Shown here: one piece after another, positions 45,216 to 55,321 of the stretch
How positions within the stretch are numbered: the stretch's first letter is position 1
Layout: the number at the start of each line of letters is the position of its first letter
Origin: Phytophthora sp. 'mugwort'
Lineage: Eukaryota; Oomycota; Peronosporomycetes; Peronosporales; Peronosporaceae
Length of the DNA: 64,000 nt
Direction: 5' to 3'
Assembly: GCA_033558025.1 (NCBI GenBank)
Contig: JAUCEF010000009.1
Location: 62,001-126,000 of the forward strand
Notes under the pieces: generated by a model
The model's database searches: none
Told to the model about the DNA's origin: nothing
Seen by the model: the letters and a program-made list of their open reading frames with translations, nothing else
Made by a program: the position numbers and the translations under genes

Positions 45216-46491
45216 CAAACAGCGATCCTCTAACAGAAATAAACAGGAGAAAGGGTCGAATTGGCCATACCGCGTTTTTTTCGATCACTACCGCTTTCTG
45301 CCTGAGAGTCGGTTTCCCTTTGGCGATGACAGACGCGCAGAAATCCTCGTGAGCGCCTCTTCCCGTTTGGTCAAAAGTTCGCGAACAGACACTGCTGCAA
45401 GCGAGGGCGAGATTCTTCAGGTTCTGAGCACTAACAAAGCCCATATCTGCCCCAGTATCAGCCCAAAAGGGAACAGACAGTTTCTTTCAAGGTAACAACA
45501 GTCTTATCGTGTTTCATAATACACTCCTTTGTGCGCTTCAACCGTCACGCATCGCGACTAGGCCGACTCGATACCTTCTCTGGTCGCGGCGTTCATGGTC
45601 TTCCTTAGGAGCGCTTTTCGTCTGCAATCGCGATAGCCAGCCAGATCGCTTTGATTTTTATTTGAGGCAACCAGCTTAGCGCTTTCAAGCTGGCCAAACT
45701 TATCGAATCCTTGTTTCCCCTCGCGTTGGCCGCTTGTCATCACCTTCAGCCTTGAGTTATTTCGGCCTAGACAGATCGGCCTCGGATCCGCCATCGTGCA
45801 GGTTGTTCTTCCATTAACGCCAACTTAGTCCTTAGCGCGTATGCACTTGCGGCACTGCAACTCAGGTCTTATGCGCCAGAAATGAGCTCGAACAGTTTTT
45901 TTTACCATTTCCTTGGCCGCCCTGGACTGGTACTTGACGGTTATTGCAATTTCCTCACGCAAGCTGCGTCGCTCCAACGCTCGACCAATAGCTTGTACTT
46001 GAGATGCATCCTTCTTTGCTCGTGAAAAACGCCTGCCAGCCCCAATGAACCCCCGGGCTTATGGCGAATAATTGTACCACGCGTTTCTTAACGTCACCCG
46101 CGTTGATGCCGTCAAGCCTCGAACAGAGCCGCAACGTCTGGAAGGGAGTTGTTTTTGACCGACAAGATTTTCATTGAGAATGAACTCGTCACTGAGCCCA
46201 TATCCCAGTCAAATTCACACCAGACTTCCAGTCGTCGCTTGTTGAACGACGTTTTGACGCTGACAAGCGTCTCCGTCACTTTCGTGGCATCGTTCTTGCA
46301 CACACCGCTACTTCGTCCTCATATTCATGTCGAAGCTTGCACCATTGCACCGGAGCAGCATGAGCTGTGCTCTTCAGCTGGGGGGGCGCGGCGTGGGACA
46401 TGAACGTGACAATCGAACTTTCAATAGCATCTGCAGTTGATGACGCCGGTATCATCGGCTTATTCCGCGCCGTTCTTGTCATCTTGACCAT
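45196..46491 (-). mobile_element. Gypsy gag-protease fragment, minus strand
   Basis: Reading leftwards from 46,491, the gag part gives WCKLRHEYEDEVAVCARTM, TETLVSVKTSFNKRRLEVWC and FSMKILSVKNNSLPDVAALF (capsid-like helices). A region of basic residues follows, and then a protease with DTGAD at about 45,445-45,459 followed by GFVSAQNLKNLALACSSV. The catalytic Asp motif is intact, but gag is broken in three frames. The fragment stops where the plus-strand RT fragment begins. Confidence 0.65.
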
Positions 46492-47400
46492 AGCACTACC
46501 AAATATTTTATTCTTTGTAATAGGCCACGCTAAGAAACAAAAACACAGTCGGGGGAAGCTTGCACTTCCGTCAGTTATTCGTCGAGTATATTGCCGTTGC
46601 TGGCCCCGTAGTAACGCTAACGTGAGAATTTAAACATGCAGGCCAGCTAGCCGTTCTACTTGACATCACCAGTGTCCCAGTGATGCCTTCTGGCTCTCAG
46701 CCAGGATTAGTACCAGCTTGAATTAGCAAATTCACGGCATTTCTGTCCCAAGACCCGCCGGTCCACTGCATAATGGCTAAGATCAACCAACTGCACGCTT
46801 TCGCCAACCGAATGTAAGTATGTGGTCATGGTTGTGCTTTCATGCAACCACTCACTACATCATCTCAGTGAAAATCTTCAGGAAGGAAAATTTCCTGAAG
46901 ATTATGTTTGGCGGTTATCGCAAATACAATCGAGGACAAGGGGGAGTATGTGTTTAGTTTTAGCAGCAGTTTTCATCTTACCTCCAAACCAGGAAATCAT
47001 AGCAATGATGGCCCGCCGTCGTTATAGGGGCTCACAAACGCAGAAACATCGATTTGTTCGAAAAGCATTTATCGCCGAGCTATTTAGCTGAAGTTCGCAT
47101 TTTCTGGGAAACTTATATTCATAGCCTTCACCTACCCTGTTATCAGCCAAAGAGCATCAGATAAAATCTTTATCAGCAAAATATGTTTCGATCTCGAAAC
47201 AGTTCCTGGCCTACTTACAGACAACGACGCATAAATCCGGCACCACAAAAATCCGGCACTGAACGGTGTCATTTTTGAAATCCCATACTAAAGCCATTAT
47301 TCGTTTTGACCAATCAAATCATGTCGATTAGAAATTTTAAACCCAATTACGAACAGGTAATAATGAATGGCTCTAAGTAAAACTGCATTAGAGATCGACT
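46492..47400. other. No recognisable gene
   Basis: Mixed, AT-rich sequence with a small hairpin at 46,873-46,903. Possibly 5' leader or LTR of the gag fragment to the left and terminal sequence of the pogo element to the right; no repeat partner was found. Confidence 0.5.
46873..46903. repeat. Short hairpin (12-bp arms)
   Basis: AATCTTCAGGAA pairs with TTCCTGAAGATT across seven bases. Confidence 0.8.
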
Positions 47401-47610
47401 AAATTTTATTCATTTCGCAATGCCGCGCGCCAAGTGCAGCTTCAGCATTAAGAAGAAGCGAGGCCTTATTTAAATTTTACTCATTTCGCAATGCCGCGCG
47501 CCAAGTGCAGCTTCAGCATTAAGAAGAAGCGAGGCCTTATTTAAATTTTACTCATTTCGCAATGCCGCGCGCCAAGTGCAGCTTCAGCATTAAGAAGAAG
47601 CGAGGCCTTA
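47401..47610 (+). repeat. 71-bp direct triplication containing the transposase start
   Basis: Copies begin at 47,401, 47,472 and 47,543. Each contains the ATG and the first 16 codons of the transposase (MPRAKCSFSIKKKRGL). The first two run into an in-frame TAA. The third passes into the downstream gene but with a 1-base shift at the join. Confidence 0.95.
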
Positions 47611-48237
47611 GCGCTCATCGACCAAGTCGGCATTGAGGAGGTGGCACAGACGCTTAGCGTTGCCCGTGGAACAGTACACGGGTGGACCAAGCAAGCCAGT
47701 GCCATCCGCGAATTCAAGGGCAATGCATCGTCGAAGCTTTGAAAGACCAGGGACAAAAGGAACTTTTTCCTGAAGTTCCTGCCGTTGTAACCTACATGAA
47801 AGACGTTCGACGGGACGAAGCCGTAAGCTTATATATTATTACTATTGACCTAATAAACGGAAATTGTGACTAACTTATTAATAATTTCTTTTGTATTGTT
47901 TTTAACTGTACACGTTAGGTTCTTTCAACCTCTAGAATGATTGAATTCATGTGGAGGATTCTCTCGGGTCGGGCTGGATGACTCTATCTTGATGGCTAAG
48001 AGAACGGTGAGGTCTCACTTGAGCGCATGGTGCAGCGTATAGCAAACCGGTACGTACATATTGATTAAATCAATTTAATGCTAATTAACCATGATTACGT
48101 TTTTACTTTATCTTATTGTATTGAAGTTATGGATTTCTGCGCAGAAGCCGCAGGCTGCGAAAAAGTCACTTGGGAGCTCGAAGAAGTCCGGGCGGCTTTT
48201 TCTCTAGACGTTTGGCTAAGTAGGAACTTACAAAGGT

Positions 48238-48286
48238 GGCGGCATATTGAACGTTGACGAACCGCCATTTTGTTCGATATGCCGCC
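48238..48286. repeat. Inverted repeat over the first catalytic block of the pogo pseudogene
   Basis: 15-bp arms (48,238-48,252 and 48,272-48,286) with one mismatch, spanning LNVDE. Confidence 0.8.
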
Positions 48287-48869
48287 GACCAAGAGCTGGC
48301 ACTGAAGGGGCGCAGAGACTCAGCACGCATTTTGGGAATGAACAAACACGCGGGTCAATTGACTGCTGTTCTGACTGTTCGAGATGATGGTAATTTTATT
48401 TTATTTGCTAATTTTGTTTTTTTTTATTTATTAATATTCTGTGATATATTATTATGACTGTTAGGGAAAAATTTATCGATTTCTATTTGTTACAGGCGGC
48501 GTTCCTGGTAGGAATATTGAGGAGGACGAGCTAGAAACATACCCGGATGGACATTTTTACGTAGTTCAAGAAAACGCATGGATGACAAGGAAGTTGGGAA
48601 GCTATATGTAGAAAAGTTGTTAAAATATGCAATAGATGGCCCCGCTGTTCTTCTCCTTGACAACTTTGAGTGCCATGTTCGGAGGAAGGACAGCGGGTTG
48701 TAGCAGAGGAAGCTAACGCAACTATGGTCCCATTACCACCGAACAGTACGTCGATTTGTCAACCTCTTGACGTCGGTGTAATGGGACCACATAAAGCGAA
48801 GCTAAGAATAGTGCTAGACGCAGCGGAGGCACCGCAAAAGAAAACACCTCCGTGCAATTAAGTTTACAA

Positions 48870-49390
48870 TTATTGCCATCACCCCGCATGCAATAATTCG
48901 TAGCTTTGAAAAGGCAATCACCATCCTGAGGTTTCAGTCTTAATCAAAGCACTTTTTTATCCGACCGCATGATCCTTTTTTTTTTTTCTACTCTAATGAA
49001 GCTATATTCTACCAATCACGCCTTTATATTTGTTCGTGCCGTATTTTTTTGTCGGGTGCAGTGAATCTTCCGTTACCATGGGGGATGGCATTCAGCGATG
49101 CCGATTTATGCGTCGTTGTCTGTACTACCCAACCGTACCTGATATATTCGATCATAAATGCCCCAGATCTCGACCTCGCAACACAAAGCCAGCGGGACCA
49201 AATTCAAGACAGGAGAAGCGCAAGCCCCGCTGTCCCAAGAAGAAGAAAACCACGTTGAAATCTAACCAGCCCTCGTACTGCAGTCTTACAAAAGTCGAGC
49301 TAAGCATTTGATTTCATTTTACCTTTCATAATATTCATACCGACAAAGCTACTACAGTAGTAGTTTTCCCAGCTGGCGGAGCACGATGGA
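48870..49390. other. Intergenic, no assigned gene
   Basis: Contains poly-T and AT-rich runs and one 93-codon plus-strand frame at 49,030-49,311 (Lys/Arg/Pro-rich) that I cannot assign. It may be the decayed C-terminus of the pogo gene. Confidence 0.4.
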
Positions 49391-49391
49391 G

Positions 49392-50021
49392 CTACTCACT
49401 CAGTGTTTCATGCTTACTTGCATAAAGCTGAACGCCAAACGAGAGGCAAACAAACATGATTGCAGCTAGAAACATTAGTATTTCGAGGCGCGAGCTCCCA
49501 ACAACCAGCAATACGTTAGCCTCCTCCTCTTTTTCTTCCTGATCTAACTTGCGCAATCGATTCCTCTGGACCGAGCGGGAATTCTTCATCTCACGTACGA
49601 TGCCCGGAATATAAAACTCGTCGATACTGCGTCCTGTTCGAGACGTCCACACTCGCTGGGCTTTGATATATTTCCTCACCCAGCGGACCTCGTGCTCGTC
49701 CATGCGGCCACGCTGGCGCCGCATTTCGTGCAAATACAGACCTTCTCGGGGCTCTGTCGCGTGTAGTCGCCATTCCTCCACTTCTGGTTCGCTTTCGCCA
49801 AGATCGTCGTGGCTGTCTGCATCGTCTTCACATTGGTAATCGCTATCGCTGTCTATGTCGTCAGTGTCGAAAGTTCGCTGGCTTTTCACGTTCGCTCTAT
49901 CGGTATTCTTGGTGATGGCGTCATGTTTGCTTGACACCCTGAGCGGCTCCTCGAGAGTGGCATGCAGGTGCTCATGGTGGTGAGATACAAAGTACGTGGT
50001 GCTTCCTCCAGCGGCATTCAT
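49392..50021 (-). CDS. Putative tail-anchored membrane protein, 209 aa, unknown function
   Basis: A single open frame from ATG at 50,021 encodes 209 residues. Residues 1-50 are polar with a His-rich patch (HHHEHLH, 15-20). Residues 51-83 are very acidic (DTDDIDSDSDYQCEDD). Residues 95-165 are highly charged and probably helical, with WTSRTGRSIDEFYIPG near 125-140. A hydrophobic segment at about 181-201 (ILMFLAAIMFVCLSFGVQLY) is followed by only eight residues. That layout (cytosolic body, single C-terminal membrane anchor, short tail, no signal peptide) fits a tail-anchored protein of the ER or another organelle. I recognise no family. The absence of stops and the position in the host-gene island argue that it is real. 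Transcription runs the same way as the next two genes. Confidence 0.7.
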   Translation of the reverse strand: MNAAGGSTTYFVSHHHEHLHATLEEPLRVSSKHDAITKNTDRANVKSQRTFDTDDIDSDSDYQCEDDADSHDDLGESEPEVEEWRLHATEPREGLYLHEMRRQRGRMDEHEVRWVRKYIKAQRVWTSRTGRSIDEFYIPGIVREMKNSRSVQRNRLRKLDQEEKEEEANVLLVVGSSRLEILMFLAAIMFVCLSFGVQLYASKHETLSE

Positions 50022-50193
50022 TTCGTGATTTCTTTACGGGAATTAGTTCAAACGTTGGTTTCTGCCGCCCCCTCACCAGTCGAAAAGCGTGATATGTATG
50101 TCTCTTCAGCACGTTGCCCCATTAAAACGTTTTAGAACTAGGTATAAACTCCTTGCTGGCAAGTACAGTATGTGAGTTTGTACATTAACGAGC

Positions 50194-51215
50194 TTAAACG
50201 ATCGTAGGCGAAGACCCTGGCGCGCGCTTGTAGCACTGCGGTGAAGGCTCGCCAGTTGCTTTAGGACTGAGTGACGAGTTGGCACCGCCGGATGCAGCCG
50301 TGCGACCACCATTGGACACCGAGTCGTCCACGATCGGGCCTCGCGTGGGCGACAGCGGAGGCGTTCCTCTCCCATTCCGTCTGCCGTCCATAGATGATTC
50401 CGAGACAGACGGCATCATTAGTCCGCCAGAGCCACTGCCAACAACGTACGGCTTCTTTCCTAACTTGTGCAGGGCCACGACCTCGCCGCGGATGATGAGG
50501 AAGATCCGGTAGAGCACAGACGCGAGCACGACGGAGCCCAGCAGCAGCGTGTAGAAAATCGTTGGTAGCACCACGCTCGGACGGAGCACGTCACCTTTGA
50601 GGTCTTCATTGGCCACGTTAAGGATGGCGCCGTGCTCTGTGCCCGTCGTGGCAGTCGCCGCAGCCTCCGCCGCTTGAACGTGCTGTCGTTCGAGCTCCGT
50701 CTCCAGCAAATGAATGGTCTCCAGGCGGCTCTCAGCGATGCGCGTCATGTTCTCCACCTAGCAACAGAAAATCATCAGCAGACTTATCAGTCACAGCACC
50801 TAATCAGTACACAACTACAGCGTCGACTCTCCACCTGCAGTCGTAGCGCCATCACGTCGTCCTTGAGCCTTTCACGCTGCTGCGTGAGCGCCTCGATCTC
50901 TGGACTCATCATTTGGTGCAGTGCGAAGGTGCCAACGATCCCCACCATTAGCAGCGCCACGATCACCATCAGGCCCCTGGCTGCTCTGCTCGTGGGCGGG
51001 CCCATCGACACGCGGGCGAGGCAGCGCCGGACATGCGGGAAGCGCCGCTGAATCGCACGCGAGCAGCCGCCGGACGTTGCGGTTGAGGCTGACGGGAGAC
51101 CGCCAGAGCTGGAGCTGGCGCCGGAATCTGGGAGGAACGGCCTGCCGTCATCTGGGATGCTGATGCTTGTGCTCGCCGCGGAGGTGGCAGGCGTAGCGGT
51201 AGATGAAGAAGACAT
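50194..51215 (-). CDS. Two-TM coiled-coil protein, 314 aa, one intron, unknown function
   Basis: Two frames join across a 77-bp intron: exon 1 is 51,215-50,835 and exon 2 is 50,757-50,194. The intron has GT at 50,834-50,833, AG at 50,759-50,758 and a branch-like ACTGAT, and it is phase 0. The start is the ATG at 51,215 (MSSSSTATPATS); an ATG 25 codons upstream is less likely. Residues 1-55 are Ser/Thr/Ala-rich. A membrane segment lies at 81-100 (GLMVIVALLMVGIVGTFALH). A coiled coil at about 105-150 (IEALTQQRERLKDD to LETELERQ) spans the splice site. A second membrane segment is at about 188-215, and the tail is Ser/Gly/Pro-rich. The continuous heptads across the join support the intron. No known family is recognised. 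Confidence 0.72.
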
Positions 51216-51472
51216 GGGCGACGCGTTCTCGAGTGCGTTGAGAAACGCCGATACCACTATAACTTGTATGCAATAATACAAATATAACATCTATAGGAAC
51301 GGGAATGTGGAGTAAACTTCAGGGTACCAGGGTACCATCTGGATTAGCCCATGCATTTATCGTCGACGAGCGCGCTTTGCTGTTCGTTGTAACAAATTAA
51401 AAGGCCGTCGGCCATGCACAAATCTTCCAAGCAGGATAGCCCAGTTGACGCGATCCCGAGGCTACGCGCATC

Positions 51473-53230
51473 TTAGCGGCGACGGCTTCGAGGACTGCTG
51501 CGGTCGCGGCTGCGGCTGTGACTGCGACGGCGTTTACGAGGGCTGCTACACCGGCGGGAACGCGACTCATAACGGGAACGCGAGCAGGAGCGCGACGAAT
51601 CCGACGAGGCGGATCGCGAACGCGAACGAGATCTGTCCGAGGATACCGAACGAGACCGCGAATGGGAGCGCGAGTGCACACGCCTGCGGCGCGGGCTGCG
51701 CGATGAGGCACTGCTCGTACTTCTCCTGCGACGACGTCGGTCCTCCGGAGACGCACTGCGCAGCTTGCGCTCGCGCAGCTGAGTGCGCGAGTGTGCAGCA
51801 GGGGACCGTGGGGTTTCGGCCTTCTCGACTTGCTTTACTTGGACGGGTAATGCGGCTAGGAGACTCTCCTGCTTTTCAGCCTTCTTTTCAGATAATGTCT
51901 CGCGTTTCACCTCCTGGTTCTCACTAGCAGGGCTAGGATTCTTTTCCTCCTTCTCCTCCGCTGCTGACGGAACGCTGCATTCTGGTTCCTCCTTCCCATC
52001 CAATATGGGTGGCGACTCATCGTTAGCCACTGCGCTAACAGACGCAGAGCGGCCTGACAGGTTCAATACCTTGTGCTCGCCTTTAAGAACAGCGGAGCGC
52101 ACGGGCGATACACTCACAGACAATCTCTCATCTTTGACCTCTCCTTTCGTGGTCTTGGACTTCTTCCCACGAGACCGATCACGACCGCGGGCGGGACTGC
52201 GACTGCGATCCGCCTCCGAGCTATAGCTAGCCCCAGAGTCTGACTCTGAGCTACTGGAAAGACGCGAGCGCGACCGTAAGCGCTTGACCTTCTTCTGCTT
52301 GGCTATATCGTTCTCGCGGCATTTCTCCTTCGATGCCTTCGGGCTACGCGAACGAGAGCGTGAGGCACTGGCGCGATTCCTGCTGCGCGACGATCCCGAG
52401 CTGGATGAGGATACCGAGCGACGCTTCCGCCCAATAGCCGAAGGCGACCGACCTGAGCGTCGTCCTGTTACTAAAGAGCGCGAGTGGGACTTAGATTCTC
52501 GGCACAACCTGGCATCATCACGGTCCCGGCTGCGTTGATCGCGGCTGCGACGATCTGAAGGAGATCTCGACCGACGCGAATGTAATGCCGATCTCGACCT
52601 GGACCTGGAGTGAGGAGATCTAAAACGCTCACGTCTCGCCTTCATTTTCTCGTCCCTCTCCTCTCTCTCTTTCAGTCTATGCTGTCGCGCCTCCTCCCTT
52701 TCCTTCCACTCCTGCTCTCTCCTCTCCTTCCTCTCGTGACGACGTCGCTCCTGCATTTCTGGATCAAAACTCTCACCGGCCACGTAGTCCGTCGCAATGC
52801 CGAACGCGTCCTTAATCCGCTTGTTCTCCTCCTCCTTGCGCTTCTGACAAGCGTGTGAGCTCTTAGAGTCTTTGTTCATCTCTCGCCCTCTGTCTCCCGC
52901 GTCATTCATGCGCGTCACCAGCCGCTCTCGCTCTCGCATAACCTTGTCCTGGATCTCCTCGGGATCACATCCACTGTCCTCCATCTCCAGCGACATTTCC
53001 AGCAGCTGCAGCTCCACCTTCCGCTTCTGTTCATGCAGCAGGATGTCCGGGTTCGGAGGCGGGCAGTTCCTGTCGCCTCCGCGCGCGCCAAAGCCCCCCA
53101 ACGACCCCCCACGCTGGTTGCGCGCCAGCGTCTGCCGTGTGCGTGAAGCATTCACATAGCTCAAGTTGCGCTGCGTGTAGCCATTCGTGCCGGATCCGCG
53201 CACCGTGCGCAGACCAATGCCGTTGTACAT
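51473..53230 (-). CDS. CWC21: Cwf21-domain SR protein, spliceosome component (CWC21/SRRM2-like), 585 aa
   Basis: One uninterrupted frame from ATG at 53,230. The start MYNGIGLRTVRGSGTNGYTQ is the hallmark N-terminus of Cwc21/SRm300 (SRRM2) proteins: MYNGIGL, RGSGTNGYVQ and RN. Residues about 60-105 (DILLHEQKRKVELQLLEMSL to EIQDKVMRERERL) form the cwf21 helical hairpin that binds Prp8 and Snu114 in the catalytic spliceosome. Residues about 115-195 are a Lys/Glu/Arg helical region, and from about 195 to the end the protein is RS-rich, as in human SRRM2 and unlike the short yeast Cwc21. The length is intermediate. Strand-biased Ser/Arg codons give long false frames on the opposite strand. It is divergent to delta-tubulin with 147 bp between start codons. 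Function is by family: splicing, 5' splice-site and catalytic-core stabilisation. Confidence 0.92.
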   Translation of the reverse strand: MYNGIGLRTVRGSGTNGYTQRNLSYVNASRTRQTLARNQRGGSLGGFGARGGDRNCPPPNPDILLHEQKRKVELQLLEMSLEMEDSGCDPEEIQDKVMRERERLVTRMNDAGDRGREMNKDSKSSHACQKRKEEENKRIKDAFGIATDYVAGESFDPEMQERRRHERKERREQEWKEREEARQHRLKEREERDEKMKARRERFRSPHSRSRSRSALHSRRSRSPSDRRSRDQRSRDRDDARLCRESKSHSRSLVTGRRSGRSPSAIGRKRRSVSSSSSGSSRSRNRASASRSRSRSPKASKEKCRENDIAKQKKVKRLRSRSRLSSSSESDSGASYSSEADRSRSPARGRDRSRGKKSKTTKGEVKDERLSVSVSPVRSAVLKGEHKVLNLSGRSASVSAVANDESPPILDGKEEPECSVPSAAEEKEEKNPSPASENQEVKRETLSEKKAEKQESLLAALPVQVKQVEKAETPRSPAAHSRTQLRERKLRSASPEDRRRRRRSTSSASSRSPRRRRVHSRSHSRSRSVSSDRSRSRSRSASSDSSRSCSRSRYESRSRRCSSPRKRRRSHSRSRDRSSPRSRRR

Positions 53231-53377
53231 GATGTCGGTCCTGGGTGGATCAGCGGCAGGTGGCGAATCGTTCAGTTGCCCCCCTTTTGCCCGGATTTTT
53301 AAGTTCGTACTTAGAATTGTTGATTAAGTGCGACTTAAGAATCCACTTCGCGTTGGGTTGCAGTATTCTGCAAAAGT
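53231..53377. promoter_or_regulatory. 147-bp shared intergenic region between divergent genes
   Basis: The start codons of the Cwf21-domain gene (minus) and delta-tubulin (plus) are only 147 bp apart, so both promoters must lie here or within the coding ends. I see a CTTAAG-type word (GACTTAAGAATCC) and no clear initiator consensus. Confidence 0.6.
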
Positions 53378-54986
53378 ATGCTGACGCTACAAGTTGGGCA
53401 GTGCGGGAACCAGCTCGGGCGCGCGCTGTTCGACAAGCTTGCGGCGGAGGAGGATGTGGCCAGTTCCAGGGAATCGGCCTTCTTCCGCAGGGTAGACGAC
53501 TTCTGCCCCGACCGCTCCGTGGTGCGCGTTGATAGCGGGCTAAGAGCGCGGGCGGTACTCGTCGATATGGAGCCAAAGGTCATTCAGCAGTGCTACAAGC
53601 TGGCGAAGAGCGGGAAGACGGTTGCTGCGTGGGAGTATGAGCCCAAGAACGCCTTCACAAGGCAGAGCGGATCGGGCAACAACTGGGCCAGCGGATACCG
53701 GACACAGGGAACAGAGGTGGAGAGTGAGCTGTTGGATCTGCTACAGTCGGTTCGTGTTGCGCTGCTGGACTACCCTGTCACTAGACCGACCGATTGACCA
53801 TGCTATTTGATGTGCTCTACGACAAGGAAGCGGAGCGCTGTGACCTGCTGAAGGGATTTCTTACGCTGCAAAGCGCAGCAGGAGGTACAGGCTCTGGACT
53901 GGGCTCGTTCCTCACCGAAAAGCTGGCAGACTTCTACCCGTCGACTTCATTGTTGAACGCTGTAGTATGGCCATATCAATCCGGAGAGGTGATTGTGCAG
54001 AATTATAATGCGATGCTAACCATGGCGAGCCTCGCCGACGTTGCACACGGCATTTTTATGCTCCAGAACGACGCAGCGAGTTTAATTTGCCAGAAGCTAC
54101 TGCGTATCCCAAGCCCTACATTCGACTCAATGAACGAAGTCCTAGCTGCTCACCTGGCCTCTTCATTTCTGGTGGTGGACGGCTACTCATCGTTTCGATC
54201 GCGCAGGACGCTTGACCCACTTAGTGAAATCTGCGAGCGGCTATGTCAGCACCCAGTACGAATCCCATGAACCTGCTCTGGAATGCTCGATGAGTTGTTG
54301 TGTGCTAATGTTTATGCTGTGATACATGCATTAGGCATTCAAGCTACTGGACATTAAGATGATGCCGTTAATGCCTCATCGGTCGAAAAAGTTTAGCACA
54401 CACACCTGGACGGGCATCGTGAAGCATCTGCACCAGGTTGCAACCTTGCTGTCTGCTGTTCAGCCAAAATTGTCCGAACTAATTAGCTTTCTTCTGCTTC
54501 TGTTGCCAGATGCAAATTGCCAACGCAACATTCGAAGAAGGTATCGATTGGGATGTATCTCTAGAAACTGACCAAGGCAAAGTTCTTAACCGGTCAGTCG
54601 GTAGCATACTCATTCTACGGGGCAAGCATTCGATGCAGACGGATCCAACAGCTTTTTCGGACTCACGGATGTATGCTCCATGGAATGCGGATCCGTTCCG
54701 ATGCTTTTCATCAAGCTCGAACTTCAACGATTACGACAAAACGGGGACTTTGATCAGGTACGTTATGCAGCATAGGGGATTGCTGCCGAAATGCATCTAA
54801 TCCTTTCCATGTAGCAATTCGAAAGCCATGGTGCATACTCTAGCGACCACGACGGACAAGGCCTACGATATGTTCGCTCACGGTGCGTATCTGCACCAGT
54901 ATGAACGGTTTGGCATTGAACGCGATTTCTTCCAAGAAGCTTTTCTTCGAGTAGACCAAATTACGCAGAACTACTCTTCGCTGTGA
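53378..54986 (+). CDS. TUBD1: Delta-tubulin, 440 aa, five exons
   Basis: Exons 53,378-53,749, 53,827-54,255, 54,335-54,436, 54,510-54,757 and 54,815-54,986 join to 1,323 nt. All four introns (77, 79, 73 and 57 bp) have GT-AG ends, and branch-like TTGAC or CTAAT words are visible in at least three. The N-terminus MLTLQVGQCGNQLG is the tubulin nucleotide-loop start. GSGNNWASGY (residues 98-107) is the delta-type version of the loop, and AGGTGSGLGSF (about 142-151) is the tubulin GTP signature. Later, FEEGIDWDV, SILILRGK and GAYLHQYERFGIE match the C-terminal half of delta-tubulins. Length is close to the usual 450. Delta-tubulin is needed for triplet microtubules of basal bodies, so the gene implies flagellated stages (zoospores). 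Expression in sporulation is expected but not shown here. Confidence 0.93.
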
Positions 54987-55002
54987 ATGCCATCGAGAGA
55001 GA

Positions 55003-55019
55003 CCCCCCCCCCCCCCCCC
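55003..55019. repeat. 17-base C run
   Basis: Lies 16 bp after the delta-tubulin stop codon. The length is probably unstable or uncertain in sequencing. Confidence 0.8.
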
Positions 55020-55321
55020 ACGAGCACATTAAACTGTACGATAGTTCAATATCTTTTACTAACGTGTACAAACCCAACTGTTGTATTGACCGAAGCGCTT
55101 ATTGAATCAGAGTATGACTGCCGCGATCAACGAGCAATAGGGCGACCACAATGTAAGGATAACATCCTCCTGATAATTCTTCATTCTTACGTAGACGCAT
55201 CTCATTTGTACGTGCCTTCGCAGGTATGCATTTGCTGCAACGGACTATCAACACTTGACTGACCACAACATCCTGGGTCGCTTTCTCAGACCTCTTGGAC
55301 AACACAAACATTTTGCGGGGA
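55020..55321. other. Gap between delta-tubulin and the Myb gene
   Basis: No gene is visible. It holds the convergent 3' ends of the two flanking genes and their presumed terminators. Confidence 0.6.

Larger units (their letters stand above)
47401..48860 (+). pseudogene. Pogo/Tigger-like DDE_1 transposase pseudogene
   Basis: After the triplicated start, the next frame gives ALIDQVGIEEVAQTLSVARG and TVHGWTKQASAIREFKGN, a psq/CENP-B-type helix-turn-helix. Downstream fragments are MVQRIANR (48,040), LNVDE (48,250, first catalytic Asp), AILFDMPPTKSW and KGRRDSARILGMNKHAGQLT, then TAVLTVRDDG, YPDGHFYVVQENAWM (48,545), LLLDNFECHV (second Asp, 48,655) and PLPPNSTSICQPLDVGVMGP (48,733). The order and motifs are those of DDE_1 pogo-like enzymes. 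Each junction changes frame or hits a stop, so the copy is dead. Terminal repeats were not identified. Confidence 0.8.

Noticed and set aside
51445..53159. Several plus-strand frames opposite the SR protein gene
   Set aside because: They are mirror images of Ser/Arg codon repeats on the coding strand.
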